The notes below the pieces were generated by a model. It was not told the origin of the DNA and made no database searches. It saw only the letters and a program-made list of their open reading frames with translations. From GCA-2732755 sp965228265 (GTDB lineage: Bacteria > Planctomycetota > Phycisphaerae > Phycisphaerales > UBA1924), in assembly GCA_965228265.1 (NCBI GenBank), contig OZ245804.1, positions 1,240,001 to 1,304,000 on the forward strand: DNA of 64,000 nucleotides, given 5' to 3'. Shown piece by piece: positions 55,338-63,924 of this stretch (position 1 is its first letter; each line of letters opens with the position of its first letter). Both the position numbers and the translations under genes were made by a program.

Positions 55338-55934
55338 ATGCAATGGCTCCTCCAGAACATCCAGATCCTGATCTTCGCGATCGTGATCCTGTCCTCGATC
55401 CTGGGGCCGGTCTTCAAGTGGCTCGGCGACAAGCGTCAGCAGCTGCGGATTGAGAACGAGCGGAAGCGTCGGGAGCTGGATGAGATGCGCACGGGGCGTG
55501 TCGAGCAGCAGGGCCCGACGCCTGAAGAGCTCGAGCGGATGGTCGAGGAGCAACTGGCCGCTCAGCGTGCCGAGATGCTCCGCCAGCGCGCCGAACAGGC
55601 CGAGGCCAGACGCCAGGCCGCCCAGAAGCGTGCCGAGCAGGCCAAACGCAAACGCGACGGAGCGACCCAGAAATCCTCGGCGGAGGTGTCCAAGGTCGTC
55701 AAGGCGACCCAGTCGTACGCCGAAGCATCGAAACTCTCGACGAAACCGATGATCCCGATCGAGGCGATGGGGCCGCAGATCCACGCACATCACGCGAGCC
55801 GGGCGACGAAGCGGGCGCCGTCGGCAGCCGTCGTTGGCAAGCTCGGGCCTGCCGAGCTCCGCAAGGCGATCGTGCTCACCGAGATTCTCGGCAAGCCTGT
55901 GGCGATGCGTCAAGACGACAACGGTGTGATCTAA
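55338..55934 (+). CDS. Single-pass membrane protein with coiled coil
   Basis: 198 residues. One N-terminal span (about 7-27, NIQILIFAIVILSSILGPVF) is followed by a Glu/Arg/Gln/Ala coiled coil (about 38-110) rich in AEQAEARRQAAQKRAEQA and a Gly/Ala C-terminus ending LGKPVAMRQDDNGVI. It may be a planctomycete envelope or nucleoid-associated protein. Family not recognised. It starts 6 bp after the ABC ATPase stop. Confidence 0.65.
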   Translation: MQWLLQNIQILIFAIVILSSILGPVFKWLGDKRQQLRIENERKRRELDEMRTGRVEQQGPTPEELERMVEEQLAAQRAEMLRQRAEQAEARRQAAQKRAEQAKRKRDGATQKSSAEVSKVVKATQSYAEASKLSTKPMIPIEAMGPQIHAHHASRATKRAPSAAVVGKLGPAELRKAIVLTEILGKPVAMRQDDNGVI

Positions 55935-55937
55935 GAG

Positions 55938-55960
55938 AAGCCGGGGGCGCGAGCGCGCGG
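55938..55960 (+). repeat. REP-like short palindromic repeat, copy C (diverged)
   Basis: AAGCCGGGGGCGCGAGCGCGCGG, 4 bp after a stop codon, like copies A and B but with several changes. Confidence 0.4.
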
Positions 55961-55990
55961 TTGGTGCTTGTGTCGATCGCGTTCGTGCGA

Positions 55991-56764
55991 TCAGCGCACG
56001 AGTGATTCGATCGCCAGTCTTGTGCGCGAGAGACCTGTGACTCCGAGCGTGGTGGTCTCTTCCTCGACTTCCTGGGCGACGATGGTGGTGCGTCCGGGTT
56101 TGATCGTGGCGATCCAGGTGCGCAGCTGCATGCGGACCTGACCCGAGCCGTGGTCGAAGTCCCATCCCGAGAGGACGACGTCGGCGTCGTATGTGCCCAT
56201 CGGGGTGACGATGCGCTGCTTGCCGGCGTACTCGGTCCATGAAGTGCCCGGACCGGAGCCGCGTTGTTTGCCGTTCTCGTCGATCTCGCGAGCGAGGAAC
56301 TCGCTCTCGACGCGGTCGCCCGACTGCATGAGTGCGGGAGCGAGCCTGACGGGCGGGTCGAAGACGATCTGTGTCTTTCCGGGCTCACCGAAGCCGCTGG
56401 CAGCGAGAACGGAGCCGTCGCCGCCGTAACGGAGCGCGAGCCCGTGTTCGTAGCGGGCCGAGCCTGTGGATCGGCTTGGCAGGTGCCACCAGTGCGCCTG
56501 CCAGCCTTCGGTTGTGGGTTCGACGCGGAGCTCGGATCGCCGGGACGTGGGTCTGTTGGAGGCGCCCTGGAACCGCTGGTAGCGAGCGATGATCGGATCG
56601 GGCGAGAAGACGAGCTCTGCCGAGAGCATGCTCTCGGATGGCTGGAGCACGCCGAGCTCCAGACCCCTTGCGGGCTCGTCAGCGGAGACCGCGGGCTTGG
56701 AGGCACACCCCGCGAATTGGCCTGCGACGAGGCCCGCGAGCACGACTGGAACGATCCGTCTCAT
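55991..56764 (-). CDS. Lipoprotein of unknown function
   Basis: 257 residues. The signal MRRIVPVVLAGLVAGQFAGC ends in the lipobox FAGC (Cys 20). The mature part is beta-rich with a WTEYAGKQRIVTPMGTYDAD block and a C-terminal VEEETTTLGVTGLSRTRLA. No enzymatic motif is recognised. It is divergent from the HEAT-repeat lipoprotein gene with about 45 bp between, suggesting shared regulation. Confidence 0.68.
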   Translation of the reverse strand: MRRIVPVVLAGLVAGQFAGCASKPAVSADEPARGLELGVLQPSESMLSAELVFSPDPIIARYQRFQGASNRPTSRRSELRVEPTTEGWQAHWWHLPSRSTGSARYEHGLALRYGGDGSVLAASGFGEPGKTQIVFDPPVRLAPALMQSGDRVESEFLAREIDENGKQRGSGPGTSWTEYAGKQRIVTPMGTYDADVVLSGWDFDHGSGQVRMQLRTWIATIKPGRTTIVAQEVEEETTTLGVTGLSRTRLAIESLVR

Positions 56765-56808
56765 GCCCGCATTCTAAAGCCGCCGGATCGCCCCGGTATA
56801 CTCCGGCC

Positions 56809-57618
56809 ATGTCGGTACCCGGATGCAGGGTCATTTCGCTCTTTCTTCTCGCGCTCCTGGCGGTGCCCGGTTGTGGACTCGTCGAGGACATGGGCATGCA
56901 GTACAACCCGAACGCCCAGAGCATTTTCGGGCTGCTGAGCCGCCCCTCGCCCGCGCAAGCGACGGCCTGGGCGCTTGACGAGGAGAACGCGGATCGCCGG
57001 TACCAGGGCACGCTCCTGCTTGCCAATGCGCCGTTTGCGGGCGAAGACGTGTACATCGAATTGTTTGTGGACAACCTCGACGACGAGGACGCGGCGGTGC
57101 GTTCCGCGGCTGCCCGTGCCCTGGCGCACCACGGCAGGCCCGAGCATGTGCCGCTGTTGATCGGGGCGCTCAGCGACGAGACGGAGCTTGTGCGGTTCGA
57201 GGCGGCCCGGGCGCTGCAGCGGATTCACAGCCCGGTCGCGGTCCGGCCGTTGATCGACAAGCTGGACGAGGAAGCCGAGGAGAGCACGGAGGTCCGCGCG
57301 GCTTGTGCGCACGCGCTCGGGCAATACGCGGAGCCGCGGGTGCTCGCGGCGCTTGCGGCCTCGCTGCGGGATCAGTCGCTTGCGGTGAACATCAGCGCTG
57401 AGGAGGCGTTGATGTATCTGACGGGTCAGAACTTCGGTCTGGACCAGCGTGCGTGGATCGAGTACATCGATGGGACGGGCGATCCGTTCGAGGGTCAGCT
57501 CGCGTACGAGTACCCGCATTTCGAGCGGGATCGGCGCTGGATCGAGTATGTGCCCCTGGTGCCTCAGGCGCCCAACGAGCCGGCGGCTCAGCCGGTCGGG
57601 ATGCCGCGCCAAGAGTGA
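56809..57618 (+). CDS. HEAT-repeat lipoprotein
   Basis: 269 residues from ATG 56809. The signal and lipobox LLAVPGC (Cys about 22) lead into several HEAT-like helical pairs (about 70-210), for example AAVRSAAARALAHHGRPEHV and LVRFEAARALQRIHSPVAVR. HEAT repeats bind proteins. It is exported and anchored by lipid. The MDR dehydrogenase gene follows after about 125 bp. Confidence 0.82.
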   Translation: MSVPGCRVISLFLLALLAVPGCGLVEDMGMQYNPNAQSIFGLLSRPSPAQATAWALDEENADRRYQGTLLLANAPFAGEDVYIELFVDNLDDEDAAVRSAAARALAHHGRPEHVPLLIGALSDETELVRFEAARALQRIHSPVAVRPLIDKLDEEAEESTEVRAACAHALGQYAEPRVLAALAASLRDQSLAVNISAEEALMYLTGQNFGLDQRAWIEYIDGTGDPFEGQLAYEYPHFERDRRWIEYVPLVPQAPNEPAAQPVGMPRQE

Positions 57619-57743
57619 TAAACGTCATAGACGGACCCTTGTTGCGTTCCGTGTGCGGGCGGGCGGAGCCGGGGAGGCCGGAACGTCGAATGCTCCAATG
57701 GGCGTGCGCTTTTGGCGGGGCATGTCCGGATCAAGGAGACGGC

Positions 57744-58760
57744 GTGCGCGCACTGGTAACCGATGCGGATGGACCGAGACTGGCCGACGGCCGGGAGCTT
57801 CCCGAGCTTGGCGCGACCGAGGCGCTGGTTCGGATCGAGATGGCCGGGCTGAGCTCGCTGGATGTCGCGTGCGCGACGGGTCGGCTTGGTCACACGGGTG
57901 TGATCGGGCACGAGCTGGTGGGCGTGGTCGAGAAGCTGGGCGAGCGGGTGTCGAAGTCACCGCTGATCGGCAAGCGCGTGGTGGCGTCGCCCGACATCGC
58001 CTGCGGCAAGTGCGATCTGTGCCGAAAGGGCCTGAGCGTGCACTGCCGGGATCGGCGCGTGATCGGGCTGCGGGGGTACGACGGCTCGCTCACCGAACGC
58101 ATCGTTGTGCCCGTGCGCAATCTGTTTGAGGTGCCCTCGGGGATCAAGCCCGAGAAAGCGGTGCTGGCGTCGGCGGTCGCGGACGCGGTGCATGTCGCGC
58201 ACCTGGCGCCGGTTGAGAAGATGACGTACGTGACGGTGCTGGGCGACGGCGCGGGGGCGATCCTGGTCGCGCAGGTGCTTGCCAAGCGGAACGCTTCGGT
58301 GCGTCTGGTGGGCGCGCGCGAGGAGCGGTTCGGTTTGTGCGAGCGCTGGCAGATCCGGCATCGGCATATCTCCGAGCCCGGGCTGCGCGCGGATCAGGAT
58401 GTGGTGGTGGTGTGCCTGGAGCCAGAGACGGGCCCGAGTCTGTCGGGTTCGGATGCGGTGCGGACGGCTCTTGGGATGCTCCGCCCGCGGGGGACGCTTG
58501 TGTTGCAGGGCCCGCCCGTGCCGGTGGAGGGTCTGGACATGTCGCTCTCGGCGCACCTGGAGCGTGTGATCCACGATGAGCTGCGCGTGCTTGGCGCTCG
58601 GTCGGGCCGGATCGCCGAGGGGCTGGAGGCGATCGCTTCGGGTCTGGTGGATCTGGCGCCCCTGATCACGCGTCGGGCGAGGCTTGAGGACGGGGTCGCG
58701 ATGCTCAGGGCGGCGGCTTCGCCCGAGCAGATCCGCACGATCGTGGATATCGCGGCCTGA
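57744..58760 (+). CDS. Zinc-type MDR dehydrogenase lacking the catalytic-zinc Cys
   Basis: 338 residues from GTG 57744, preceded by AGGAG. GHE (55-57) and the structural zinc site (CGKCDLCRKGLSVHC, four Cys at about 88-102) are present. The usual first catalytic-zinc Cys (AGICxxD) is Ser (AGLSSLD, S37). NAD(P)-binding is at about VLGDGAGAILVAQVL. It may be a quinone- or aldehyde-type reductase or an inactive homologue. Its TGA abuts the UppP stop (TGATCA). Confidence 0.82.
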   Translation: MRALVTDADGPRLADGRELPELGATEALVRIEMAGLSSLDVACATGRLGHTGVIGHELVGVVEKLGERVSKSPLIGKRVVASPDIACGKCDLCRKGLSVHCRDRRVIGLRGYDGSLTERIVVPVRNLFEVPSGIKPEKAVLASAVADAVHVAHLAPVEKMTYVTVLGDGAGAILVAQVLAKRNASVRLVGAREERFGLCERWQIRHRHISEPGLRADQDVVVVCLEPETGPSLSGSDAVRTALGMLRPRGTLVLQGPPVPVEGLDMSLSAHLERVIHDELRVLGARSGRIAEGLEAIASGLVDLAPLITRRARLEDGVAMLRAAASPEQIRTIVDIAA

Positions 58761-59675
58761 TCAGTCGGGAACGGCGGCGGTCTCGGTTGTGTCGGTGTGA
58801 TCGACGGTGACGACACCCGCCCAGATGAGCGAGCCCAGGGCGATCGCCAGGGCGATGCGGTACCACCCGAAACTTTCGAGCCCGTGCTTGTTGAGGAAGC
58901 CGACGAGCCATCGGACGGCGACGATGGCGCTGAGCGTGGCGACCCCGATGCCGATGATCATGGCGCTGGCGCCGAAGGTCTCGAAGATGTTGGGGGTTCC
59001 GGCTTCGCTTGCGTCTTTGAGGTCATTGATGAGCTTCCAGACGCACGCGCCGCCGAGGGTGGGCAGGCCGAGGAGGAAGCTGAATTCGGCGGCGTCCTTG
59101 GGTTTGAGTCCGGTGAGGACGCCCCCGGTGATGGTCATCATGGATCGGCTTGTGCCGGGCCACATGGCGATGCACTGCATGAGTCCGATGATGAGCGCCG
59201 AGCGGACGGACATGGATTCGAGGCCCGGGTGCGCGTCATCGGTTGTCTCGTCGGATCGGTGGTGTCGCATGCGTCTGCGGTCGATGGCGATCATGTAGAC
59301 CCCGCCGAGGAAGAGGGCCGCGAGGACGGGGCCGGCGCGGAAGAGGTAGGACTCGATGAGGTCGTTGAGCAGGACGCCGAGGATGGCAGCGGGGAGGAAG
59401 GCGACGATGAGCCGGATCGCGAGCCGGAGTCCTGCGGGGTCTTTGCCGAGGACGCCTGCGATCATCTGGCCCACGCGCTGGCGGTAGAGGCCGAGGACGG
59501 CGAGGATCGCGCCGCCCTGGATGACGATGTTGAATGCGTCGACGGCCTGCTTGTTCTCGGGGCGGTCGAGGCCCATGAGCGAGCTGGCGATGATGAGGTG
59601 CCCGGTCGATGAGATGGGCAGATACTCGGTGATGCCCTCGACGAGTCCCAGGATTGCGGCCTGCCACCATTCCAT
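58761..59675 (-). CDS. uppP: Undecaprenyl-diphosphate phosphatase
   Basis: 304 residues from ATG 59675 (MEWWQAAILGLVEGITEYLP). The BacA/UppP motifs are intact: E13-GIT-E17 with SSTGH (H26) in the first, and PGTSRSMMT in the second. It has about eight membrane spans. It recycles the C55 lipid carrier for peptidoglycan and polysaccharide synthesis. A 68-bp gap separates it from the divergent methyltransferase gene. Confidence 0.95.
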   Translation of the reverse strand: MEWWQAAILGLVEGITEYLPISSTGHLIIASSLMGLDRPENKQAVDAFNIVIQGGAILAVLGLYRQRVGQMIAGVLGKDPAGLRLAIRLIVAFLPAAILGVLLNDLIESYLFRAGPVLAALFLGGVYMIAIDRRRMRHHRSDETTDDAHPGLESMSVRSALIIGLMQCIAMWPGTSRSMMTITGGVLTGLKPKDAAEFSFLLGLPTLGGACVWKLINDLKDASEAGTPNIFETFGASAMIIGIGVATLSAIVAVRWLVGFLNKHGLESFGWYRIALAIALGSLIWAGVVTVDHTDTTETAAVPD

Positions 59676-59743
59676 CGCGGTCGTTGTGCTCCGGGTGCTC
59701 GTGTGCCGAGGCGTCATCAAAGCCGTCGTAGGATGCCCCGGAC

Positions 59744-60592
59744 GTGAAGAACGAAGCAAATGTGATCCAGATCGACGACCCGGTTGATGATCGGCTGATC
59801 GAGTACCGGTGCTTACGGGAAAACCGGCTCGCTCGGGCGATGGTTGGCGCTCCTGACGGCGTGTTCATCGCGGAGGGTGAGAAAGTCGTCCGCTTGTTGT
59901 TATCGCGGTCCCGATACCGGGTGCGTTCGTTGCTGCTGTCGTCGAATCGGATGGAGCTAGCCGAGGAGTACGCGTCGCTGGTGGGGGACGGGGTGCCGGT
60001 GTATGTGGCCGACCGGGCGGTGATGGACGAGATCGTGGGCTTTCCGATCCACAGGGGTGTGCTGGCGTCCGGGATCCGCGAGCCGGCGGGGTCGCTGGAT
60101 TCGGTGCTGGCGGGGGCCCGGGCGTGTCTGGTGCTCGAGTCGCTGGCCAATCACGACAACGTGGGCGGGATGATGCGCGTGGCGGCGGCTCTTGGCGGGT
60201 GCGATGAGGCCGGCTGGCCGGCGTGCCCGGTGGTGATGGATCGGGCCACGTGCGATCCGTTGTACCGCAAGGCGATCAGGGTCTCGATGGGCCATGCTCT
60301 GCGGGTGCCCTTCGTGGGCGTGGATTCGGTGCCCGGGTCGCTCGGTGAACTGGATCGGCTGGGTTTGACGACGGTGGCGCTGACGACCGAGGCGGACGCG
60401 GTGGCTCTGGACGAGGTGGGCGAGATCGAGCGGCCTGCGCTTTTGCTCGGGACAGAGGGGGATGGGCTGAGTGAGGCAGCCCAGAGTCAGGTAAAGGTTC
60501 GGGTGCGGATCCCGATGACGCCGGGTGTGGACAGTCTGAATGTGGTGACGGCGGCTGCGATCGCTCTGAGTAGACTGATCAGGCCGGTGTGA
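59744..60592 (+). CDS. SpoU-family RNA 2'-O-methyltransferase (TrmH-like)
   Basis: 282 residues with a GTG start. An N-terminal substrate-binding part is followed by the SPOUT knot: NHDNVGGMMRVAAALG, LLLGTEGDGLS and IPMTPGVDSLNVVTAAAIAL. It would methylate a ribose in rRNA or tRNA using SAM; the target base is not predictable. A different SPOUT enzyme (TrmL) lies 1.4 kb downstream. Confidence 0.87.
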   Translation: MKNEANVIQIDDPVDDRLIEYRCLRENRLARAMVGAPDGVFIAEGEKVVRLLLSRSRYRVRSLLLSSNRMELAEEYASLVGDGVPVYVADRAVMDEIVGFPIHRGVLASGIREPAGSLDSVLAGARACLVLESLANHDNVGGMMRVAAALGGCDEAGWPACPVVMDRATCDPLYRKAIRVSMGHALRVPFVGVDSVPGSLGELDRLGLTTVALTTEADAVALDEVGEIERPALLLGTEGDGLSEAAQSQVKVRVRIPMTPGVDSLNVVTAAAIALSRLIRPV

Positions 60593-60689
60593 TCGCAGAA
60601 CGCCTGGGAACCCAACCGGTCCGGCGTGCGTCTGTATAGAGACAGGGGAGTGCCCGAGGGGCGCGATGCTTGCAGTTTGGAGTTTGGTG

Positions 60690-61988
60690 ATGCGACAGAA
60701 GGTTTCGATGGTCGCGGCGGTGCTCGCTGCGGGTCTGCTCGGTTCGGCAGAGGCGCAGAACGTCCGCAACGAGGGCACGGGTGCTCGGCGCTCGGCGCTC
60801 GACGCGATGATCTATCAGGCGGCGCCGGTGGACGTGGTGCTCTCGGGGAGCGAGTGGGTGGGTCAGCAGCCCTCGGCTGCGGATCTGAACGGGAAGGTCG
60901 TGATGGTCTTCACGTTCGCCGAGTGGTATCGGCCCTCGCACACGGCTGCCATGCTCGCCAGGCGTCTGCTCGATCAGCACGCCGATGACGGGCTGGTCGT
61001 GATCGGTGTGCACGACAAGGAAGGCTGGGACGAGGTCGCCCCGTTCGCCGAGAAGCGCAAGCTGGCCTTCCCGATCGTGCGCGACGCGAACGGCGCGATC
61101 CGCGAGACGCTGAAGGTCGATCAGGACCCGGATATCTACGTGATCGATCGCGCGGGCAACATGCGCTACGCGGACATCACGACGGAGACGGCGACCGAGG
61201 CGGTGGAAACGCTGCTTGGTGAGGATCAGGCGTCCGCGGCTGATGCTTTGACATTGCGTGAGCGTGAGCGTCAGCGTCAGCGAGCCGAGGCTCGTCGTTC
61301 GGGGGCGATCAATCAGAACGTTTCCCTCGAGAATCTGCCGGTGATCCCGTTTACGAAGCCGACACCCGAGCAGTACGCCTCGACGAATTGGCCCAAGATC
61401 GAGAAGGAGCTTCTGGAGGAGGCTCAGAGCTACGAGGAGCTGACCCCTCCGTTCGCGGTGCCCGATGGCGAGTGGCTCAACGGCAAGCCGAACACCGAGG
61501 GCAAGATCATCGTGGCGTATCTCTGGCATCCTGCTGAGAAGGAGCTGGTGACGGACCTGATGCTGAAGATGGAGGATCTCCACAAGCAGCAGGGTCGCGA
61601 TATCGCGGTGATGGGTTTCATGATTCCCCACGCCGAGGACGGCAGGCGCTCGCGTGATCGCGGCGGTCTGATCGCGGACAAGTTCCTTGATATCCCGATC
61701 ACGCTGGACGGGATGAAGTCTTCACTGGGGAATCGGCGGTTTACGCATTCGCTCATGGCGATTCAGGGCAGTCCCTTGCCGCGGGTGGGTGAACGTCGCA
61801 CGAGTCGGGATGCGGACACGTTCGGTCGGATCGTCGTGGTGAGCACGGACGGCCGGGTGCGTCGCGAGGCGCTCTGGGTGGAGTGGAGCAAGGTGCAGCA
61901 GGCGATCGATCACCTGCTGCGCGTCGATCCGGGCGTGAAGGCGCGCCGTGAGGCCGAGGAGCGGTACATCCGCGGCGGCGGCGGCTGA
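60690..61988 (+). CDS. Exported thioredoxin-fold protein lacking CxxC
   Basis: 432 residues from ATG 60690 (GGAG upstream). The signal peptide is MRQKVSMVAAVLAAGLLGS, ending near AEAQ. A TlpA/AhpC-like fold at about 55-175 has VVMVFTFAEWYRPSHTAAML; the usual WCxxC is WYRPS, so no redox pair. A second, longer domain (about 275-415) contains IIVAYLWHPAEKELVTDLML and looks like a further thioredoxin-like fold. It may be a structural or binding protein rather than a disulphide enzyme. Confidence 0.72.
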   Translation: MRQKVSMVAAVLAAGLLGSAEAQNVRNEGTGARRSALDAMIYQAAPVDVVLSGSEWVGQQPSAADLNGKVVMVFTFAEWYRPSHTAAMLARRLLDQHADDGLVVIGVHDKEGWDEVAPFAEKRKLAFPIVRDANGAIRETLKVDQDPDIYVIDRAGNMRYADITTETATEAVETLLGEDQASAADALTLRERERQRQRAEARRSGAINQNVSLENLPVIPFTKPTPEQYASTNWPKIEKELLEEAQSYEELTPPFAVPDGEWLNGKPNTEGKIIVAYLWHPAEKELVTDLMLKMEDLHKQQGRDIAVMGFMIPHAEDGRRSRDRGGLIADKFLDIPITLDGMKSSLGNRRFTHSLMAIQGSPLPRVGERRTSRDADTFGRIVVVSTDGRVRREALWVEWSKVQQAIDHLLRVDPGVKARREAEERYIRGGGG

Positions 61989-62004
61989 GGCGTAGGCTCA
62001 GCGC

Positions 62005-62505
62005 ATGTTTCACGTTGTGCTGCACGAGCCGGAGATTCCGAACAACACGGGCAACATCGGCCGCACGTGCGTTGCGACCGGGAGCGGTCTGCATCTGATC
62101 GAGCCGCTGGGTTTCGATATCGATGAGAAGGCGTGCAGGCGGGCGGGTCTGGACTACTGGCCGAGGCTATCGCTGCGTACGCACGCGGACTTTGACGCGT
62201 ACGCGTCGGCGACGCCGGGTGCCCGGCGTTGGATGCTGAGCACGAAGGGCGGTTCGCTGGTGTACGACGCGGATCTGAGGCCGGGCGATCATCTGGTTTT
62301 CGGGAAGGAATCGCGGGGGCTGCCGGGCGAGATTCTGGAGCGGGCGGGTGATCGGCTGCTCCGGCTTCCGATGATGCCGGGCGAGCGGTCGCTGAATCTG
62401 TCGAGCACGGTGTGCACGGTGCTGTACGAGGGTGTGCGGCAGTGTCTGGCCAGGGGCGAGGCCGAACTGGATACGAACAAAAGTCTGGTGTGGTCAGGTT
62501 CTTGA
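62005..62505 (+). CDS. trmL: tRNA (cytidine(34)-2'-O)-methyltransferase
   Basis: 166 residues. The opening HVVLHEPEIPNNTGNIGRTC, then SGLHLIEPLGFDID, FGKESRGLP and RSLNLSSTVCTVLYE are the TrmL/SPOUT motifs in their usual places. It methylates the wobble nucleotide of certain leucine tRNAs. Length is normal (about 155-165). A strong terminator follows after about 100 bp. Confidence 0.94.
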   Translation: MFHVVLHEPEIPNNTGNIGRTCVATGSGLHLIEPLGFDIDEKACRRAGLDYWPRLSLRTHADFDAYASATPGARRWMLSTKGGSLVYDADLRPGDHLVFGKESRGLPGEILERAGDRLLRLPMMPGERSLNLSSTVCTVLYEGVRQCLARGEAELDTNKSLVWSGS

Positions 62506-62608
62506 ACGATCGGCCGGAATTTATTGGCCGAACAGGAACTCGGAGCTTGCACGGTCGTAGTGAAAGATGTCGGCAAACACTCCCAGATCGTTTCTGATCT
62601 CCTCCACG

Positions 62609-62642
62609 ACACACCCGGTCAGCTTGGCCGGGTGTGTTTTTT
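62609..62642 (+). terminator. Intrinsic terminator after trmL
   Basis: 10-bp perfect stem ACACACCCGG / CCGGGTGTGT with a 9-nt loop, then six T. Confidence 0.9.
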
Positions 62643-62685
62643 GAGCTGCGCGCCCTTGGTTTGTGGCTGCTATGCTGACGTTGTG

Positions 62686-62934
62686 ATGAGTGTTCCTGCA
62701 GAGCGCATGGGTACTGCATCTCGTGCATGGCGCACGGGGGTTGTCGCTTGTGTAGTGGGAGTGGTTGTCTGCTCGGTGGGCGGTTGTCGCAAGCCGTTGT
62801 TCCGGGAGAAGGATGACCGCTCGCCCTATGCGAGGTATGACAGCGTCCGGGGGCAGGATGTGCCCCCATACCGGTTCAACGAGTTCGGGCGTCGGGTGCC
62901 GAATCTGCGTGCCCGTCTGGCGCCCAAGGAGTAG
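62686..62934 (+). CDS. Small lipoprotein with planctomycete-type C-terminal motif
   Basis: 82 residues from ATG 62686 (Met 8 is an alternative). It has a hydrophobic signal (about 16-31, VVACVVGVVVCSVGGC) with a lipobox and a short tail: YDSVRGQDVPPYRFNEFGRR and PNLRARLAPKE. The tail is mostly charged and likely exposed. No known function. Confidence 0.6.
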   Translation: MSVPAERMGTASRAWRTGVVACVVGVVVCSVGGCRKPLFREKDDRSPYARYDSVRGQDVPPYRFNEFGRRVPNLRARLAPKE

Positions 62935-62944
62935 GTGATCGAGT

Positions 62945-62972
62945 CGCTCTGATCAGAAGAGCGCGCGTTTTT
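62945..62972 (+). terminator. Weak terminator candidate after the small lipoprotein
   Basis: CGCTCT / AGAGCG 6-bp stem with a 7-nt loop, then CGCGTTTTT. Confidence 0.4.
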
Positions 62973-63078
62973 GGAAGCACACAGACAGATCGATCCGATG
63001 CCATCAGGACAGCGTTGGCATCGGTGCCGGGCGGAGCGCCGGCGGCTTTGAACCAGAGCATCGAGCGAAGGAACGCAA

Positions 63079-63771
63079 GTGGCAAAGAACGGACGATCAC
63101 GCAATCGGAGCGGCGCTCGCCGCAAGCCCGCCAAGAAGGGTATGAGCAGGGCGCAGGCGGTCTGGGGCGCGCTCGTTCTTGCGATGACCGCGGTGGGCGG
63201 CTCGCTGTGGCTGCTCGACGGGGGCAGGCCCTCGCAGATCGATGGATTGCGGCTCTCGGCGCTGGTCGCCTCGAGCGGGCCCGCCTCGATCGACAAAATC
63301 TTCGATACACGCGTCTCGATGGCCCAATCGCCCTGGCAGGCGATCGTCATCCATCACTCCGGCTCGACCTACGGCTCGGCTGAGTCGATCGAGCGTGATC
63401 ACAAGGCCATGAGCCTCTCGGGGCTCGGGTACCACTTCGTGATCGGCAACGGGAACGGGGCCGGCGATGGTGAGCTCCATGTGGGCTACCGCTGGCTCGA
63501 TCAGCTTCCAGGGGCCCACACGGCCGGTGAGCACGGCGACTGGTACAACCGCAACGCGATCGGCATCTGCCTCGTGGGCGACGGCGACCGCCGGGAATTC
63601 ACCCCGGCCCAGATCGCCCGTCTGCTGCAGACGGTGCACGCTCTGCAGAGGCAGCTTGGGATCCCGGCCCAGAACGTGATCCTCCACAGCGATGTGGCCC
63701 ACACCACGAGCCCGGGCAAGCTCTTCCCGGTTGCAGCGTTCCGCGAACAACTGATCCCCGCCCCGCGATAA
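63079..63771 (+). CDS. Exported Amidase_2/PGRP-like protein, likely altered zinc site
   Basis: 230 residues with a GTG start (AAGGAA upstream). A Lys/Arg-rich start is followed by one span (about 29-47, VWGALVLAMTAVGGSLWLL) and the Amidase_2 fold: IHHSGST (H92/H93), GYHFVIGNGNG, LPGAHTAG and HSDVAHTTSPGKLFP (H203). The usual third zinc ligand (Asp or Cys before PG) is Ser (S211), as in non-catalytic peptidoglycan recognition proteins. It should bind peptidoglycan; hydrolysis is doubtful. Confidence 0.8.
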   Translation: MAKNGRSRNRSGARRKPAKKGMSRAQAVWGALVLAMTAVGGSLWLLDGGRPSQIDGLRLSALVASSGPASIDKIFDTRVSMAQSPWQAIVIHHSGSTYGSAESIERDHKAMSLSGLGYHFVIGNGNGAGDGELHVGYRWLDQLPGAHTAGEHGDWYNRNAIGICLVGDGDRREFTPAQIARLLQTVHALQRQLGIPAQNVILHSDVAHTTSPGKLFPVAAFREQLIPAPR

Positions 63772-63924
63772 ATACTGACAGCGGGATTGTCGATTGCCGG
63801 GTGATACAGATCCGGTTGTCCACAGCGGTGGTTGGCTAAGATACCCACCCAGAGGTTCGGTCTGGTCGGTATGTGTTCATTGGCTCGGTCGAGCTTGGGT
63901 CCAAAGTAGAGAGGTCGAGGCCGC

